DNA from: Cronobacter sakazakii
Lineage (GTDB): Bacteria; Pseudomonadota; Gammaproteobacteria; Enterobacterales; Enterobacteriaceae
NCBI RefSeq assembly: GCF_000982825.1
Contig: NZ_CP011047.1
Coordinates: 3,162,001 to 3,226,000, forward strand
Direction of reading: 5' to 3'
DNA: 64,000 nucleotides
Position 1 is the first letter of the stretch. Each line of letters starts with the position of its first letter. A model generated the notes under the pieces. That model saw only the letters and a list, made by a program, of their open reading frames with translations, made no database searches and was not told where the DNA came from. A program made the translations under genes and the position numbers. This document shows, in pieces, positions 1-8,323 of the stretch.

Positions 1-1178
1 CGCTGTTCACCGAACTGCATATCAATGAGCAACAATACGCCTGGATTTTAAGCGCCTTTCAGTTCGCCTATACGCTTGCGCAGCCGCTCTGCGGATTCTT
101 TATCGACGTGGTGGGCTTAAAGCTCGGCTTTTTCATTATGATCATCGCCTGGTCCGTGACCAACATGGCCCATGCCGCCTGCAACTCGTGGGGCGGGCTG
201 GCCTTCCTGCGCGGGCTGATGGGGCTTAGCGAAGCCTCGGCGATCCCGGCGGGGGTGAAGTGCAACTCCGAATGGTTTCCGGCGAAAGAGCGCGGCATCG
301 CAGGCGGTGTGGCGAATATCGGCACGTCGATTGGCGCGATGCTGGCGCCGCCGCTCGTAGTGTGGGCCATCATGGCTTACAACTGGGAAATGGCGTTTGT
401 CATCACCGGCGCGCTCGGGCTTGTCTTTGCCGTTATCTGGTGGTTTGGCTATGAATCCCCCGCGCGCCATCGGGCGCTCAGCACGGAAGAGGCGCGGCTC
501 ATCGAAGAGGGGCAGGAGAAGCACCTGGAAGCCGACGGCAGCAAACCGTCGGTGATGCAGATCCTGCGCCAGCGTAACTTCTGGGGCATCGCGCTGCCGC
601 GCTTTCTGGCTGACCCTGCCTGGGGCACGATTAACTTCTGGCTGCCGGTCTACCTGATGACGGTGCGGCATATGCCGCTTAAAGATATCGCGCTGTTTGC
701 CTGGCTGCCGTTTCTGGCGGCGGATTTCGGCGGCATGGCGGGCGGCTTTCTCAATAACTTCATGATGAAGCGCTGGAATATCTCGACCATTAACGCGCGG
801 CGTATCGGGTTCAGCACCGGCGCTGTGCTGATGCTGCCGCTCTCGCTGGTGGGGTTTGTGGAGAGCGCCTATGTGGCGATAGCGCTGGTTTCCGTCTGCG
901 CCTTCGCCCACCAGATGCTCTCCACCCAGGTGATTACGATGGCGACCGATCTCTTCCGGCGCAATGAAACGTCTACCGTCAGCGGTTTCGCCGGTACCGC
1001 GGGCTGGACCGGGATTTTCATCTGCACGCTTATTATGGGCGGTCTGGTCAACACCGTCGGCTACAACCCGTTCTTTATTATTCTGAGCCTGATGGATATC
1101 GTCGGCGCGATTATCCTCTGGACGTTCGTCAAAGCGCGCGTGGCGGATAACCTGGCCGCGAAGCCTGTTACCGTCTGA
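1..1178 (+). CDS. ydfJ: MFS transporter, hexuronate/ACS type, YdfJ-like (5' end missing)
   Basis: The reading frame is open from base 3, so the gene begins upstream of the window; about 391 residues are visible of a family usually near 430. It is a polytopic membrane protein with repeated 20-residue hydrophobic segments, and the sequence GLMGLSEASAIPAG is typical of the anion:cation symporter/ExuT branch of the major facilitator superfamily. Members import hexuronates or related sugar acids with protons. It stands just upstream of the YdfI-type dehydrogenase on the same strand, as ydfJ and ydfI do in E. coli, where ydfJ is interrupted by a prophage; here the visible part is intact. The substrate is inferred from family and neighbour. 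Confidence 0.8.
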   Translation, partial: LFTELHINEQQYAWILSAFQFAYTLAQPLCGFFIDVVGLKLGFFIMIIAWSVTNMAHAACNSWGGLAFLRGLMGLSEASAIPAGVKCNSEWFPAKERGIAGGVANIGTSIGAMLAPPLVVWAIMAYNWEMAFVITGALGLVFAVIWWFGYESPARHRALSTEEARLIEEGQEKHLEADGSKPSVMQILRQRNFWGIALPRFLADPAWGTINFWLPVYLMTVRHMPLKDIALFAWLPFLAADFGGMAGGFLNNFMMKRWNISTINARRIGFSTGAVLMLPLSLVGFVESAYVAIALVSVCAFAHQMLSTQVITMATDLFRRNETSTVSGFAGTAGWTGIFICTLIMGGLVNTVGYNPFFIILSLMDIVGAIILWTFVKARVADNLAAKPVTV

Positions 1179-1207
1179 TCGTTCCCCTGATTTTCTCCGG
1201 CAAAACG

Positions 1208-1233
1208 TAAAGCGTGATAAAAATCACGCTTTA
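1208..1233. promoter_or_regulatory. 26-bp palindrome, possible CRP operator upstream of ydfI
   Basis: Eleven-base arms (TAAAGCGTGAT and ATCACGCTTTA) are separated by AAAA, 30 bp after the transporter stop and 110 bp before ydfI. The core is GTGA-N6-TCAC with A-rich and T-rich flanks, the layout of a CRP (cAMP receptor protein) site, which would suit a sugar-acid gene. It could instead be a terminator for the transporter gene, although no long T run follows. Confidence 0.4.
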
Positions 1234-1343
1234 CTACCATTCTAGTTAATGTAGTTATCAAAAGCTGTCGTAAATCATAAAGCGTACCGGTGTGAAGCGT
1301 AGGCTTTATACAAATTTCTTTATTTATCAAACGAGTCACGACC

Positions 1344-2810
1344 ATGGAAAATACGCTGCTTCACGCCCACGCCATTCTCCCGACCTATCACCGCGACGCG
1401 CTGGTCGCCCGTATTGTGCATCTGGGTTTTGGCGCGTTTCACCGCGCGCACCAGGGCGTTTACGCCGATATTCTTGCCGCAGAGCACGGCAGTGACTGGG
1501 GCTATTGTGAAATTAACCTGATTGGCGGCGAGCAGCAGATCGCCGATATTCGCCGTCAGGATAATCTCTATACCGTGGCGGAGATGTCCGCCGACGCCTG
1601 GCACGCCCGCGTGGTGGGCGTGGTGAAACAGGCGCTGCATGCGCAGGTGGATGGCCTGGAGGCCGTCTTCGCCGCGCTGTGTGAGCCGCAGGTGGCGATT
1701 GTCTCGCTCACCATTACGGAAAAAGGCTACTGCCATTCCCCCGCGACGGGCGAGCTGATACTGGATCATCCGCTTATCGCCGCCGATCTCGCGCATCCTG
1801 AAACGCCGTCATCCGCCGTTGGGGTGATTGTGGAGGCGCTGGCGCGCCGCAAAGCCGCCGGGCTTGCGGGGTTCAGCGTGATGTCCTGCGACAATATGCC
1901 GGAAAACGGGCATGTAGCCCGTAACGTTGTAATGGCGTTCGCCCGCGCCGTAAATACCGAACTGGCGGCATGGATTGAAGAGAACGTGACTTTTCCGTCC
2001 ACGATGGTGGACCGGATTGTGCCAGCGGTGACGCCGGAAACGCTCGATAAAATCGCGCAGCTGACCGGCGTGCGTGACCCGGCGGGGGTGGCCTGTGAAC
2101 CGTTCCGCCAGTGGGTGATTGAAGATAATTTTGTGGCGGGCCGTCCGGCGTGGGAAAACGCGGGGGCGCAGCTGGTACGCGATGTGGTGCCGTTTGAGGA
2201 GATGAAGCTGCGTATGCTTAACGGCAGCCACTCGTTTCTGGCGTATCTCGGTTATCTGGCGGGGTATCAGCACATCAACGACTGCATGGAAGATACGAAT
2301 TATCGCCGCGCCGCGCAGGCGTTGATGCTTAACGAACAGGCACCGACGCTCCGCGTGCAGGGCGTTGACCTGGCGCGTTACGCGGATCGGCTGATTGAGC
2401 GCTACAGCAATCCGGCGCTGCGCCACCGCACCTGGCAAATTGCAATGGACGGTAGCCAGAAACTGCCGCAGCGCTGGCTCGATTCGCTGCGCTGGCATCA
2501 GGCGCACAACAGCGCGGCGCCGCTGTTGACGCTCGGCGTGGCGGGCTGGATGCGCTACGTGAGCGGCGTGGACGAGCAGGGGAAGGCGATTGAGGTGTGC
2601 GATCCGCTGTTAAACGTGATTCAGGAGGCCGTTCGCACCAGCGAAGAGGGTGACGCGCGGGTAAAAGCGTTGCTTAGCATTCGGGAGATCTTTGGCGACG
2701 ATCTTCCGGCGCGAACAGAGTTTGTGGCGCAGGTGACGCAGGCGTATCAGCTTCTTCTTGATAACGGTGCCAGAGCGACCGTGGCGCAGTATATGAAAGC
2801 GGGGTGTTGA
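1344..2810 (+). CDS. ydfI: Mannitol dehydrogenase family oxidoreductase YdfI
   Basis: A 488-residue NAD-dependent polyol/uronate dehydrogenase. Residues near 25-35 (RIVHLGFGAFHRAH) are the family's dinucleotide-binding motif. The conserved core includes FPSTMVDRIVP, EPFRQWVIEDNF and KLRMLNGSHS, which carries the catalytic Lys-Asn-His group of long-chain mannitol dehydrogenases. It resembles E. coli YdfI more closely than UxuB, though both belong to the fructuronate/mannonate oxidoreductase group. It probably interconverts a sugar acid and its keto form in the cytosol, supplied by the transporter upstream. Its regulator is probably RspR, encoded nearby. The ATG has no strong Shine-Dalgarno sequence, but it matches the family N-terminus. 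Confidence 0.88.
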   Translation: MENTLLHAHAILPTYHRDALVARIVHLGFGAFHRAHQGVYADILAAEHGSDWGYCEINLIGGEQQIADIRRQDNLYTVAEMSADAWHARVVGVVKQALHAQVDGLEAVFAALCEPQVAIVSLTITEKGYCHSPATGELILDHPLIAADLAHPETPSSAVGVIVEALARRKAAGLAGFSVMSCDNMPENGHVARNVVMAFARAVNTELAAWIEENVTFPSTMVDRIVPAVTPETLDKIAQLTGVRDPAGVACEPFRQWVIEDNFVAGRPAWENAGAQLVRDVVPFEEMKLRMLNGSHSFLAYLGYLAGYQHINDCMEDTNYRRAAQALMLNEQAPTLRVQGVDLARYADRLIERYSNPALRHRTWQIAMDGSQKLPQRWLDSLRWHQAHNSAAPLLTLGVAGWMRYVSGVDEQGKAIEVCDPLLNVIQEAVRTSEEGDARVKALLSIREIFGDDLPARTEFVAQVTQAYQLLLDNGARATVAQYMKAGC

Positions 2811-2835
2811 CGGGTTATTAAAGGTGGTGGGTACT

Positions 2836-2967
2836 GGTGGGTGCGCTGCGCTTACCCACCCTACGAAAACCCATCGAGTTTGTTATTTGTAGGGCGGGTA
2901 AGCGCAGCGCACCCGCCATCAGTGAACCTTAACGCGTTGTAGGGCGGGTAAGCGGAGCGCACCCGCC
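2836..2967. repeat. Three REP elements after ydfI (one inverted, two direct)
   Basis: Copies lie at 2836-2864 (CTAC tail, minus orientation), 2889-2917 and 2939-2967 (GTAG head, plus orientation), with a degenerate half copy near 2982. Each is an imperfect hairpin with GGCGGGT/ACCCGCC arms (GGTGGGT/ACCCACC in the first, with both changes compensating). The first pair is a BIME-like inverted unit. This is the first cluster of a family that recurs through the window. Confidence 0.85.
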
Positions 2968-3013
2968 GTTCACCAGTCTTGCACCCGCCGTTCAACAACA
3001 CCCGCCCGAACTA

Positions 3014-3217
3014 TTAATGCATACCCAAACGAATCAACTCGACCGGCTCGAATTTCCCTTCGCAACCTTCCACTTCGACGGTACGGCCACGGCGAATTTG
3101 TTCCGGCGTCATGCCGTCGCCGTGAATCGCTTTAATCACGCCGGTCTGCCCGGTGGTGCTGATCATGACACGGCTGCCTGTGGTAATCGCGTTACGGTTG
3201 CGATCGTAGGTCATCAT
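3014..3217 (-). CDS. ydfZ: YdfZ small protein
   Basis: A 67-residue soluble protein beginning MTYDRNRNAITTGSRVM after an initial Met, nearly collinear with E. coli YdfZ, which has been reported as a selenium-associated protein. The body looks like a small beta-barrel (TGQTGVIKAIHGDG, TVEVEGCEGKFEPVELIRLG). One Cys lies in the EGCEG motif. The molecular role is unknown. An FNR-type promoter precedes it, as described for the E. coli gene. It sits between ydfI and rspR as in E. coli, apart from the extra exported protein gene on the far side. Confidence 0.9.
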   Translation of the reverse strand: MMTYDRNRNAITTGSRVMISTTGQTGVIKAIHGDGMTPEQIRRGRTVEVEGCEGKFEPVELIRLGMH

Positions 3218-3262
3218 GGTGATATCTCCTCTGAATAGTTGGGAATGATCCAGACGAGCCCC

Positions 3263-3303
3263 ATTTTAAAAATCACAACCTGAAAAACGTTAATCTCGAT
3301 CAA
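3263..3303 (-). promoter_or_regulatory. FNR-activated class II promoter of ydfZ
   Basis: On the minus strand, TTGATCGAGATTAA (3290-3303) matches the FNR consensus TTGAT-N4-ATCAA at 9 of 10 positions. A -10 hexamer TAAAAT lies at 3263-3268. A start about 7 bases further on (near 3256) would place the FNR site at about -41, the class II activation position. This predicts expression under oxygen limitation. Confidence 0.7.
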
Positions 3304-3341
3304 AAACAAGGCATTTGTGTGATGAATATCACGGCCCGCAA

Positions 3342-4235
3342 CTACTCGCCTGCGGGCCCGTTACGCACGATCTTCCCGCTCGCGATATCAATATCGATAT
3401 TCGCCACCACCGGTGCGACTTCAGGGTCGGCCGCGCCGCGACATCCCGCGCGGGTGTGATCCTCACGCACCAGCAAACGGTAAATGCCGCCGTCCTGCGC
3501 GTTCTCATAGAAAATACACTGGCCGTTGGGGTTGAGCTGCAAAGAGACGGTGCGGGTTACACGGGCCAGCGAGCTTTCGCTGATATCCTCACGCCAGGCG
3601 TCGCCTGCGCCTGTGGGGTGCAGCGCTGCTGACTCCAGCCAGCCTTTCACGATGCGCCCGTCCTTACCGTACCACGTCGCCTCGCTGAACCCAGGCAGCG
3701 TGCGGCCCAAGCTCACCGTATCACCCGCCACCAGAAACGCCTGCTGGCTGCGGCACCGGGCGTCAGGCGCGGTATAAAAGAAATGTCGGCCGCTGCCGGT
3801 GACTTCGTAGCGGTTGGCGTTCTCCGGGATACTCTGCGTATCGTCCATCTCACGAAGACGAGCGGCGCAGATGCCTTCTGGCCGGAGCGTGTCTTGCTGC
3901 ATTTTGAGCGCCGCGGTTTCCATCCAGCCGGTCGCCACGCGCCCTCTGCTGTCGCGATAGCTCACCCAGGCGAACGGGCGCGTTTTATCATCCGCGCTCT
4001 GGCTGTCACCTTGAGAAAGACGAAACACCTGCACGGCGTCGCCCGGCACCAGAAACGCGTCAAGGCGGCATTCCGGTGACGGCGCGGAATAAAAATGCGC
4101 GCGCGGCGTGGCGGTGACGGTACTTGCCGACCACGTAAAATCCGCAGTGGCCGTGGCGATAGCCTCGCTCTGAAGACAATCGGCCAGCAGCGGTGAAGAG
4201 AAAAGGGCGCAGCCTATAAGCAGTAATGCGCGCAT
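3342..4235 (-). CDS. Exported protein with two SH3b-like repeats, unknown function
   Basis: 297 residues. An N-terminal signal peptide (MRALLLIGCALFSSPLLA, cut before DC) sends it to the periplasm. Two homologous modules, about residues 46-111 and 148-207, share H-F-Y-(S/T)-A-P, then C-R, then AFLV-(P/A)-GD, and end GW-(M/L)-E-(T/S)-AAL; that pattern resembles bacterial SH3-type ligand-binding domains. The Cys in each module could form disulfides. The C-terminal third (about 210-297) has no recognised fold. The gene is not at this place in E. coli and sits alone between ydfZ and rspR on the same strand. I do not recognise a named family. Confidence 0.75.
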   Translation of the reverse strand: MRALLLIGCALFSSPLLADCLQSEAIATATADFTWSASTVTATPRAHFYSAPSPECRLDAFLVPGDAVQVFRLSQGDSQSADDKTRPFAWVSYRDSRGRVATGWMETAALKMQQDTLRPEGICAARLREMDDTQSIPENANRYEVTGSGRHFFYTAPDARCRSQQAFLVAGDTVSLGRTLPGFSEATWYGKDGRIVKGWLESAALHPTGAGDAWREDISESSLARVTRTVSLQLNPNGQCIFYENAQDGGIYRLLVREDHTRAGCRGAADPEVAPVVANIDIDIASGKIVRNGPAGE

Positions 4236-4274
4236 TACATATCCATCCCTGAGTGGGTTAGCAACGCCGCGCGG

Positions 4275-4961
4275 TTACTCTTCGGTAAACCAGTCGCGGT
4301 TTTCCTGGCGGATCAGCAATACGGATTCGCTGATCTCCTGCAAATGCAGGCGCATGGCGTCGTCGGCGGCCTGCGGGTCGCGGCGCTCCAGCGCGTGAAA
4401 AATATCATTATGCTGGCGCAGCAGCATTTCCGGCGGAGAGACGTGATCGAGGCTCATATAGCGCACCCGGTCGATGGTCGCTTTAATGTTTTCCACGGTG
4501 TCCCAGGCGAGCTGGCAGTCGGCGACCTGCGTCAGGCGGTGGTGAAATTCGTCGTCGAGCTGAAAAAAATCGCTCAGCTGTTTGCGATCGATAGCCGTGC
4601 GCTGCTGGTTAAGGTTTTGCTCAAGCTGATAGAGATCCGCGTCAGTCACCATACCCGCCGCCCGTTGCACCACGGCCCGCTCAATGGCCTGGCGCACAAA
4701 GCAGCCGTTACGCACCTGGCGCAGCGAAATCTTATTCACAAAACTGCCGCGCTGCGGGCGGATCTGAATCAACCCGTTTTCAGCAAGCTTAATAAACGCC
4801 TCACGAACCGGCTGGCGCGACACGTCAAAGCGCACCGAGACTTCCTTTTCAGAGAGCGGCGTGCCTGGCGGGATCAGACAGTGCACGATATCGCGGCGCA
4901 GGATGCGGTAAATCTGTTGGCTCACCGGCTGGGTCGGGTTGAGCGGAGTTTCAGCGGCCAT
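4275..4961 (-). CDS. rspR: GntR-family regulator RspR (YdfH)
   Basis: 228 residues, collinear with E. coli RspR. The N-terminal winged helix (about residues 15-75, with PLSEKEVSVRFDVSRQPVREAF as recognition region) is followed by an FCD ligand domain with metal/effector histidines (DDEFHHRLTQ, LRQHNDIFHAL). In E. coli RspR represses rspAB, which encode sugar-acid dehydratase/dehydrogenase-like enzymes. Here its likely targets are the ydfJ-ydfI pair, to judge by position and chemistry; that is inference. The gene is transcribed away from ydfG with about 90 bp between them. Confidence 0.92.
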   Translation of the reverse strand: MAAETPLNPTQPVSQQIYRILRRDIVHCLIPPGTPLSEKEVSVRFDVSRQPVREAFIKLAENGLIQIRPQRGSFVNKISLRQVRNGCFVRQAIERAVVQRAAGMVTDADLYQLEQNLNQQRTAIDRKQLSDFFQLDDEFHHRLTQVADCQLAWDTVENIKATIDRVRYMSLDHVSPPEMLLRQHNDIFHALERRDPQAADDAMRLHLQEISESVLLIRQENRDWFTEE

Positions 4962-5049
4962 TCTTTTGTCTTAATTTGCGGGTAACTGCGGCAATTTAAC
5001 ATTAATTGCCCACCCCGCCCAGCCTGGACGGGGAGAGGGCATAAGGACA

Positions 5050-5796
5050 TTACTGGCGGTGTACGCTAAGCCCGGCGAAGCTCTGGCTCACCGGCATCAT
5101 CTCGACGGTGTTGATATTGACATGCGGCGGGAGCGTCGCCACCCACCAGACCGCTTCGGTCACATCGTCCGGCGTCAGCGCGGTGGTATTTTCGTAGGTT
5201 TTACCCGCTTTATCGTCGTCGCCTTTAAAACGCACGTTGGAGAATTCAGTGCCGCCCACCAGGCCCGGCTCGATATCCGTCACGCGCACGGCGGTGCCGT
5301 GCAGATCGGTACGCAGATTGAGGCTGAACTGGCGCACAAACGCTTTGGTCGCGCCGTAGACATTGCCACCCGCGTAAGGCCAGCTGCCCGCCGTGGAGCC
5401 GATATTAATGACGTGACCGCGGTTACGCTCAACCATGCCGGGCAGCACCGCGCGGGTCATATAGACCAGGCCTTTATTGTTAGTGTCAATCATGTTTTCC
5501 CAGTCTTCGACGCTCGCTTTGTGCGCGGGCTCAAGCCCCAGCGCCAGCCCGGCGTTGTTGACCAGCACATCGATATCGCGCCACTCCAGCGGCAGGCTGC
5601 TGATGGCCTCTTCGATCGCCGCGCGATTGCGCACGTCCAGTTGCAGTGTCAGCACGCTTTCGCCAAGCTCATCCTTCAGCGCGTCGAGGCGCGCCTGGCG
5701 GCGGCCTGTCGCGATGACTTTATGACCGTTCTTCACAAACCGGCGGGTAATGGCTTCGCCAAACCCGGCCGTCGCACCGGTAACCAGAATAATCAT
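5050..5796 (-). CDS. ydfG: NADP-dependent 3-hydroxy acid dehydrogenase YdfG (SDR)
   Basis: 248 residues, the same length as E. coli YdfG. It is a classical short-chain dehydrogenase: TGATAGFG nucleotide-binding loop at the N-terminus, NNAG at about residue 80, catalytic Ser in NIGSTAGSW and YGATK for the Tyr-Lys pair. The family oxidises L-allo-threonine, serine and 3-hydroxy acids and can reduce malonic semialdehyde. The start was placed at the ATG at 5796, which has GAGGAA just upstream; a longer TTG start at 5811 would overlap that ribosome site. It is divergent from dcp as in E. coli. Cytosolic. Confidence 0.93.
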   Translation of the reverse strand: MIILVTGATAGFGEAITRRFVKNGHKVIATGRRQARLDALKDELGESVLTLQLDVRNRAAIEEAISSLPLEWRDIDVLVNNAGLALGLEPAHKASVEDWENMIDTNNKGLVYMTRAVLPGMVERNRGHVINIGSTAGSWPYAGGNVYGATKAFVRQFSLNLRTDLHGTAVRVTDIEPGLVGGTEFSNVRFKGDDDKAGKTYENTTALTPDDVTEAVWWVATLPPHVNINTVEMMPVSQSFAGLSVHRQ

Positions 5797-5955
5797 CTCG
5801 CTGTTCCTCAAGGCTTTTTCAGAGCAGTTACCTTAGCACGCCCGGCGCGCCCTATGGAATATCACTTCCTGATGGGTTGCGGCGCGAAACCATTGCTGTT
5901 TGCGGCGAGGCTGCATAAGCTGTGATTTTACCATCACGCTTTTGCGGAGATCCTC

Positions 5956-8001
5956 ATGCCGGTAACGACCCCTTTTTCATCAGCCAGTACGCTGCCTTAC
6001 GAGGCGCCGCCGTTCGACGCGATAACCGATAACGACTACCGCCCGGCCTTTGACGAGGCGGTGCGCCAGAAGCGCGCCGAGGTGGAGGCGATCGCCGCCG
6101 ACACCGCCGCGCCGACGTTTGAAAACACATACCTGGCGCTTGAGTGCAGCGGTGCGATGCTCGCGCGCGTCACCAGCGTCTTTTTCGCGATGACCTCCGC
6201 GCACACCAATGATTATCTGCAAACGCTGGATGAAGAATTCTCCACGGAGCTTGCGGCACTGGCCGATGATATTCATTTCAATGAAACCTTATTTGCGCGC
6301 CTCAATACCGTTTATGAGCAGTGCGACGCGCTGGGGCTGGATGAGGAATCGCGCCGTCTGGTGGAGGTCGTCTGGCAGCAGTTTATGCTCGCGGGCGCGA
6401 CGCTTGGCGCGGAGCAAAAAGCGCAGCTTAAAGCGCTAAACCGCGAAGCCGCGCAGCTCACCAGCCAGTTTAACCAGCGTCTGCTGGCGGCGGATAAAGC
6501 GGGCGGGCTGCTGGTGTCGTCCCGCGAGGCGCTGGCAGGGCTTGGCGAAGCAGAGGTCGCCGCCGCCGCGCAGGCCGCGCGTGAAAAAGGGCAGGAAGGG
6601 CGCTGGCTTATCGCGCTGCTGAACACCACACAGCAGCCGGCGTTACAGTCACTGGAGCGTCGCGAGACGCGCGAGGCCCTTTTTAAAGCGGGCTGGCACC
6701 GCACCGAAAAAGGCGACGCCAACGACACGCGCGCGCTGGTATTGCGCCTGGCGCAGCTGCGCGCGCAGCAGGCGGCGCTGCTCGGCTTTAAAGATTTCGC
6801 CTCCTGGACCATTGCCGATCAGATGGCCAAAACGCCGGAGGCGGCGCTGCGCTTTATGCGCGATATCGTGCCGGCGGCGACGGCGCGCGCCAACCGGGAG
6901 CTTGCCGATATTCAGCAGGTCATTGACCGCGAGAACGGCGGCTTTCAGGCCGAAGCCTGGGACTGGGCGTTTTACGCCGAACAGGTGCGGCGCGAAAAAT
7001 ACGCGCTCGACGATGCGCAGATCAAACCGTATTTCGAGCTGGATAATGTGCTTATTCACGGCGTCTTTTACGCCGCCAGCACGCTGTTCGGGCTTCGTTT
7101 CCAGGAACGCACCGACATTCCGGTTTATCACCCGGATGTCCGCGTCTGGGAAATCTTTGATAAAGACGGCAGCGGGCTTGCGCTGTTTTACGGCGATTTC
7201 TTCGCGCGCGACAGCAAAAGCGGCGGTGCCTGGATGGGCAATTTCGTCGACCAGTCCACGCTCACCGGCCACAAGCCGGTTATCTACAATGTTTGTAACT
7301 ATCTGAAGCCTGCCGCCGGTCAGCCTGCGCTTATTTCCTGGGATGACGTTATCACGCTGTTCCACGAATTTGGCCATACGCTGCACGGCCTTTTCGCCAG
7401 CCAGCGCTACGCGACGCTCTCCGGCACCAACACGCCGCGTGATTTCGTGGAGTTCCCGTCGCAAATCAACGAACACTGGGCGAGCCACCCGGACGTTTTC
7501 GCAAACTTTGCGCGCCATTATCAGACCGGTGAGCCGATGCCGGACGCACTTCGCGAGAAACTCTTCCGCGCGGCGCGCTTTAACAAAGGCTACGACATGA
7601 CCGAGCTCTTGGCCGCGGCGCTGCTCGATCAGCACTGGCACAGCCTGACGCCGCAATCCACACCCGAGGATGTGACTGCGTTTGAAGCAGCCGCGCTTTC
7701 ACAGGAGCACATCGCGCTGCGTGCCGTCCCGCCGCGCTACCGGAGCAGCTATTTCGCCCACATCTTTGGCGGCGGCTACGCGGCGGGCTACTACGCCTAT
7801 CTCTGGACACAAATGCTGGCGGATGACGGCTATCAGTGGTTTGTAGAGCAGGGCGGCTTGAGTGCGCAGAACGGCGAGCGTTTTCGCGACGCCATTCTTT
7901 CGCGCGGCAACAGTCGCGATCTGGAAGGGTTGTGGCTCGCCTGGCGCGGCCATGCCCCGCGCATCGAGCCGATGCTGGAAAACCGTGGCTTAACGGAATA
8001 A
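5956..8001 (+). CDS. dcp: Dipeptidyl carboxypeptidase Dcp (M3 peptidase)
   Basis: A 681-residue zinc metallopeptidase of family M3. The zinc-binding HEFGH motif is at residues 470-474, followed by the downstream glutamate region FPSQINEHW. The C-terminal block FAHIFGGGYAAGYYAYLW is typical of Dcp/oligopeptidase A. It removes C-terminal dipeptides from peptides in the cytosol or periplasm; no signal peptide is visible. Length and order relative to ydfG match E. coli. A stem with a seven-T run follows at 8095. Confidence 0.95.
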   Translation: MPVTTPFSSASTLPYEAPPFDAITDNDYRPAFDEAVRQKRAEVEAIAADTAAPTFENTYLALECSGAMLARVTSVFFAMTSAHTNDYLQTLDEEFSTELAALADDIHFNETLFARLNTVYEQCDALGLDEESRRLVEVVWQQFMLAGATLGAEQKAQLKALNREAAQLTSQFNQRLLAADKAGGLLVSSREALAGLGEAEVAAAAQAAREKGQEGRWLIALLNTTQQPALQSLERRETREALFKAGWHRTEKGDANDTRALVLRLAQLRAQQAALLGFKDFASWTIADQMAKTPEAALRFMRDIVPAATARANRELADIQQVIDRENGGFQAEAWDWAFYAEQVRREKYALDDAQIKPYFELDNVLIHGVFYAASTLFGLRFQERTDIPVYHPDVRVWEIFDKDGSGLALFYGDFFARDSKSGGAWMGNFVDQSTLTGHKPVIYNVCNYLKPAAGQPALISWDDVITLFHEFGHTLHGLFASQRYATLSGTNTPRDFVEFPSQINEHWASHPDVFANFARHYQTGEPMPDALREKLFRAARFNKGYDMTELLAAALLDQHWHSLTPQSTPEDVTAFEAAALSQEHIALRAVPPRYRSSYFAHIFGGGYAAGYYAYLWTQMLADDGYQWFVEQGGLSAQNGERFRDAILSRGNSRDLEGLWLAWRGHAPRIEPMLENRGLTE

Positions 8002-8094
8002 ACCCACGTTTAGGTGACGTTGAACCTGCGCATGGCATGATGCGGCAATAAGCGTGATGTTGAGCGCAGGACAATAACAATCCATGCAAGCCTT

Positions 8095-8123
8095 ACCGTC
8101 AGTCATACTGGCGGTATTTTTTT
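8095..8123 (+). terminator. Rho-independent terminator of dcp
   Basis: ACCGTCAG pairs with CTGGCGGT (8 bp with one G-U) around a TCATA loop, followed by ATTTTTTTG. It lies 94 bp after the dcp stop and just before the convergent mgtS end. Confidence 0.8.
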
Positions 8124-8132
8124 GTTTTACGC

Positions 8133-8228
8133 TCAGTCATCCCATTTCTTGCTGCAATACGCGGCAAGAAACCCCGCCAGCAAGACAATTCCCGGCATAC
8201 AGATAAACAGATCCGCGGCTCCCGGCAT
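8133..8228 (-). CDS. mgtS: Small inner-membrane protein MgtS (YneM) homologue
   Basis: Thirty-one codons encode a peptide starting MPGAADLFICMPG and ending GFLAAYCSKKWDD. Length, the single central membrane helix and the C-terminal FLAAY-x-S-x-KWDD match E. coli MgtS, which stabilises the Mg2+ importer MgtA and acts on PitA under low Mg2+, controlled by PhoPQ. GGGAG lies 5 bases before the ATG. The E. coli gene also lies between dcp and the ydeE side of this block. No convincing PhoP box was found upstream by eye; a TATTAT -10-like sequence sits near 8302 on the minus strand. Confidence 0.85.
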   Translation of the reverse strand: MPGAADLFICMPGIVLLAGFLAAYCSKKWDD

Positions 8229-8323
8229 CACGACTCCCGCCTTTAGTCACACCCTTCTTTAACAAAGCCCTGAACGTGTGACGTAAAGACGACAGCGGGA
8301 TAATAGTTTCGCGACACAGGCGC

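Noticed and set aside
4985..5049. Terminator between ydfG and rspR
   Set aside because: GC-rich arms (TGCCC, CCCCG) pair only in part and no T run follows on the relevant strand.
8229..8323. PhoP box upstream of mgtS
   Set aside because: The best pair (TGTTAA and GGTGTG) matches too weakly to the direct repeat consensus to be claimed.
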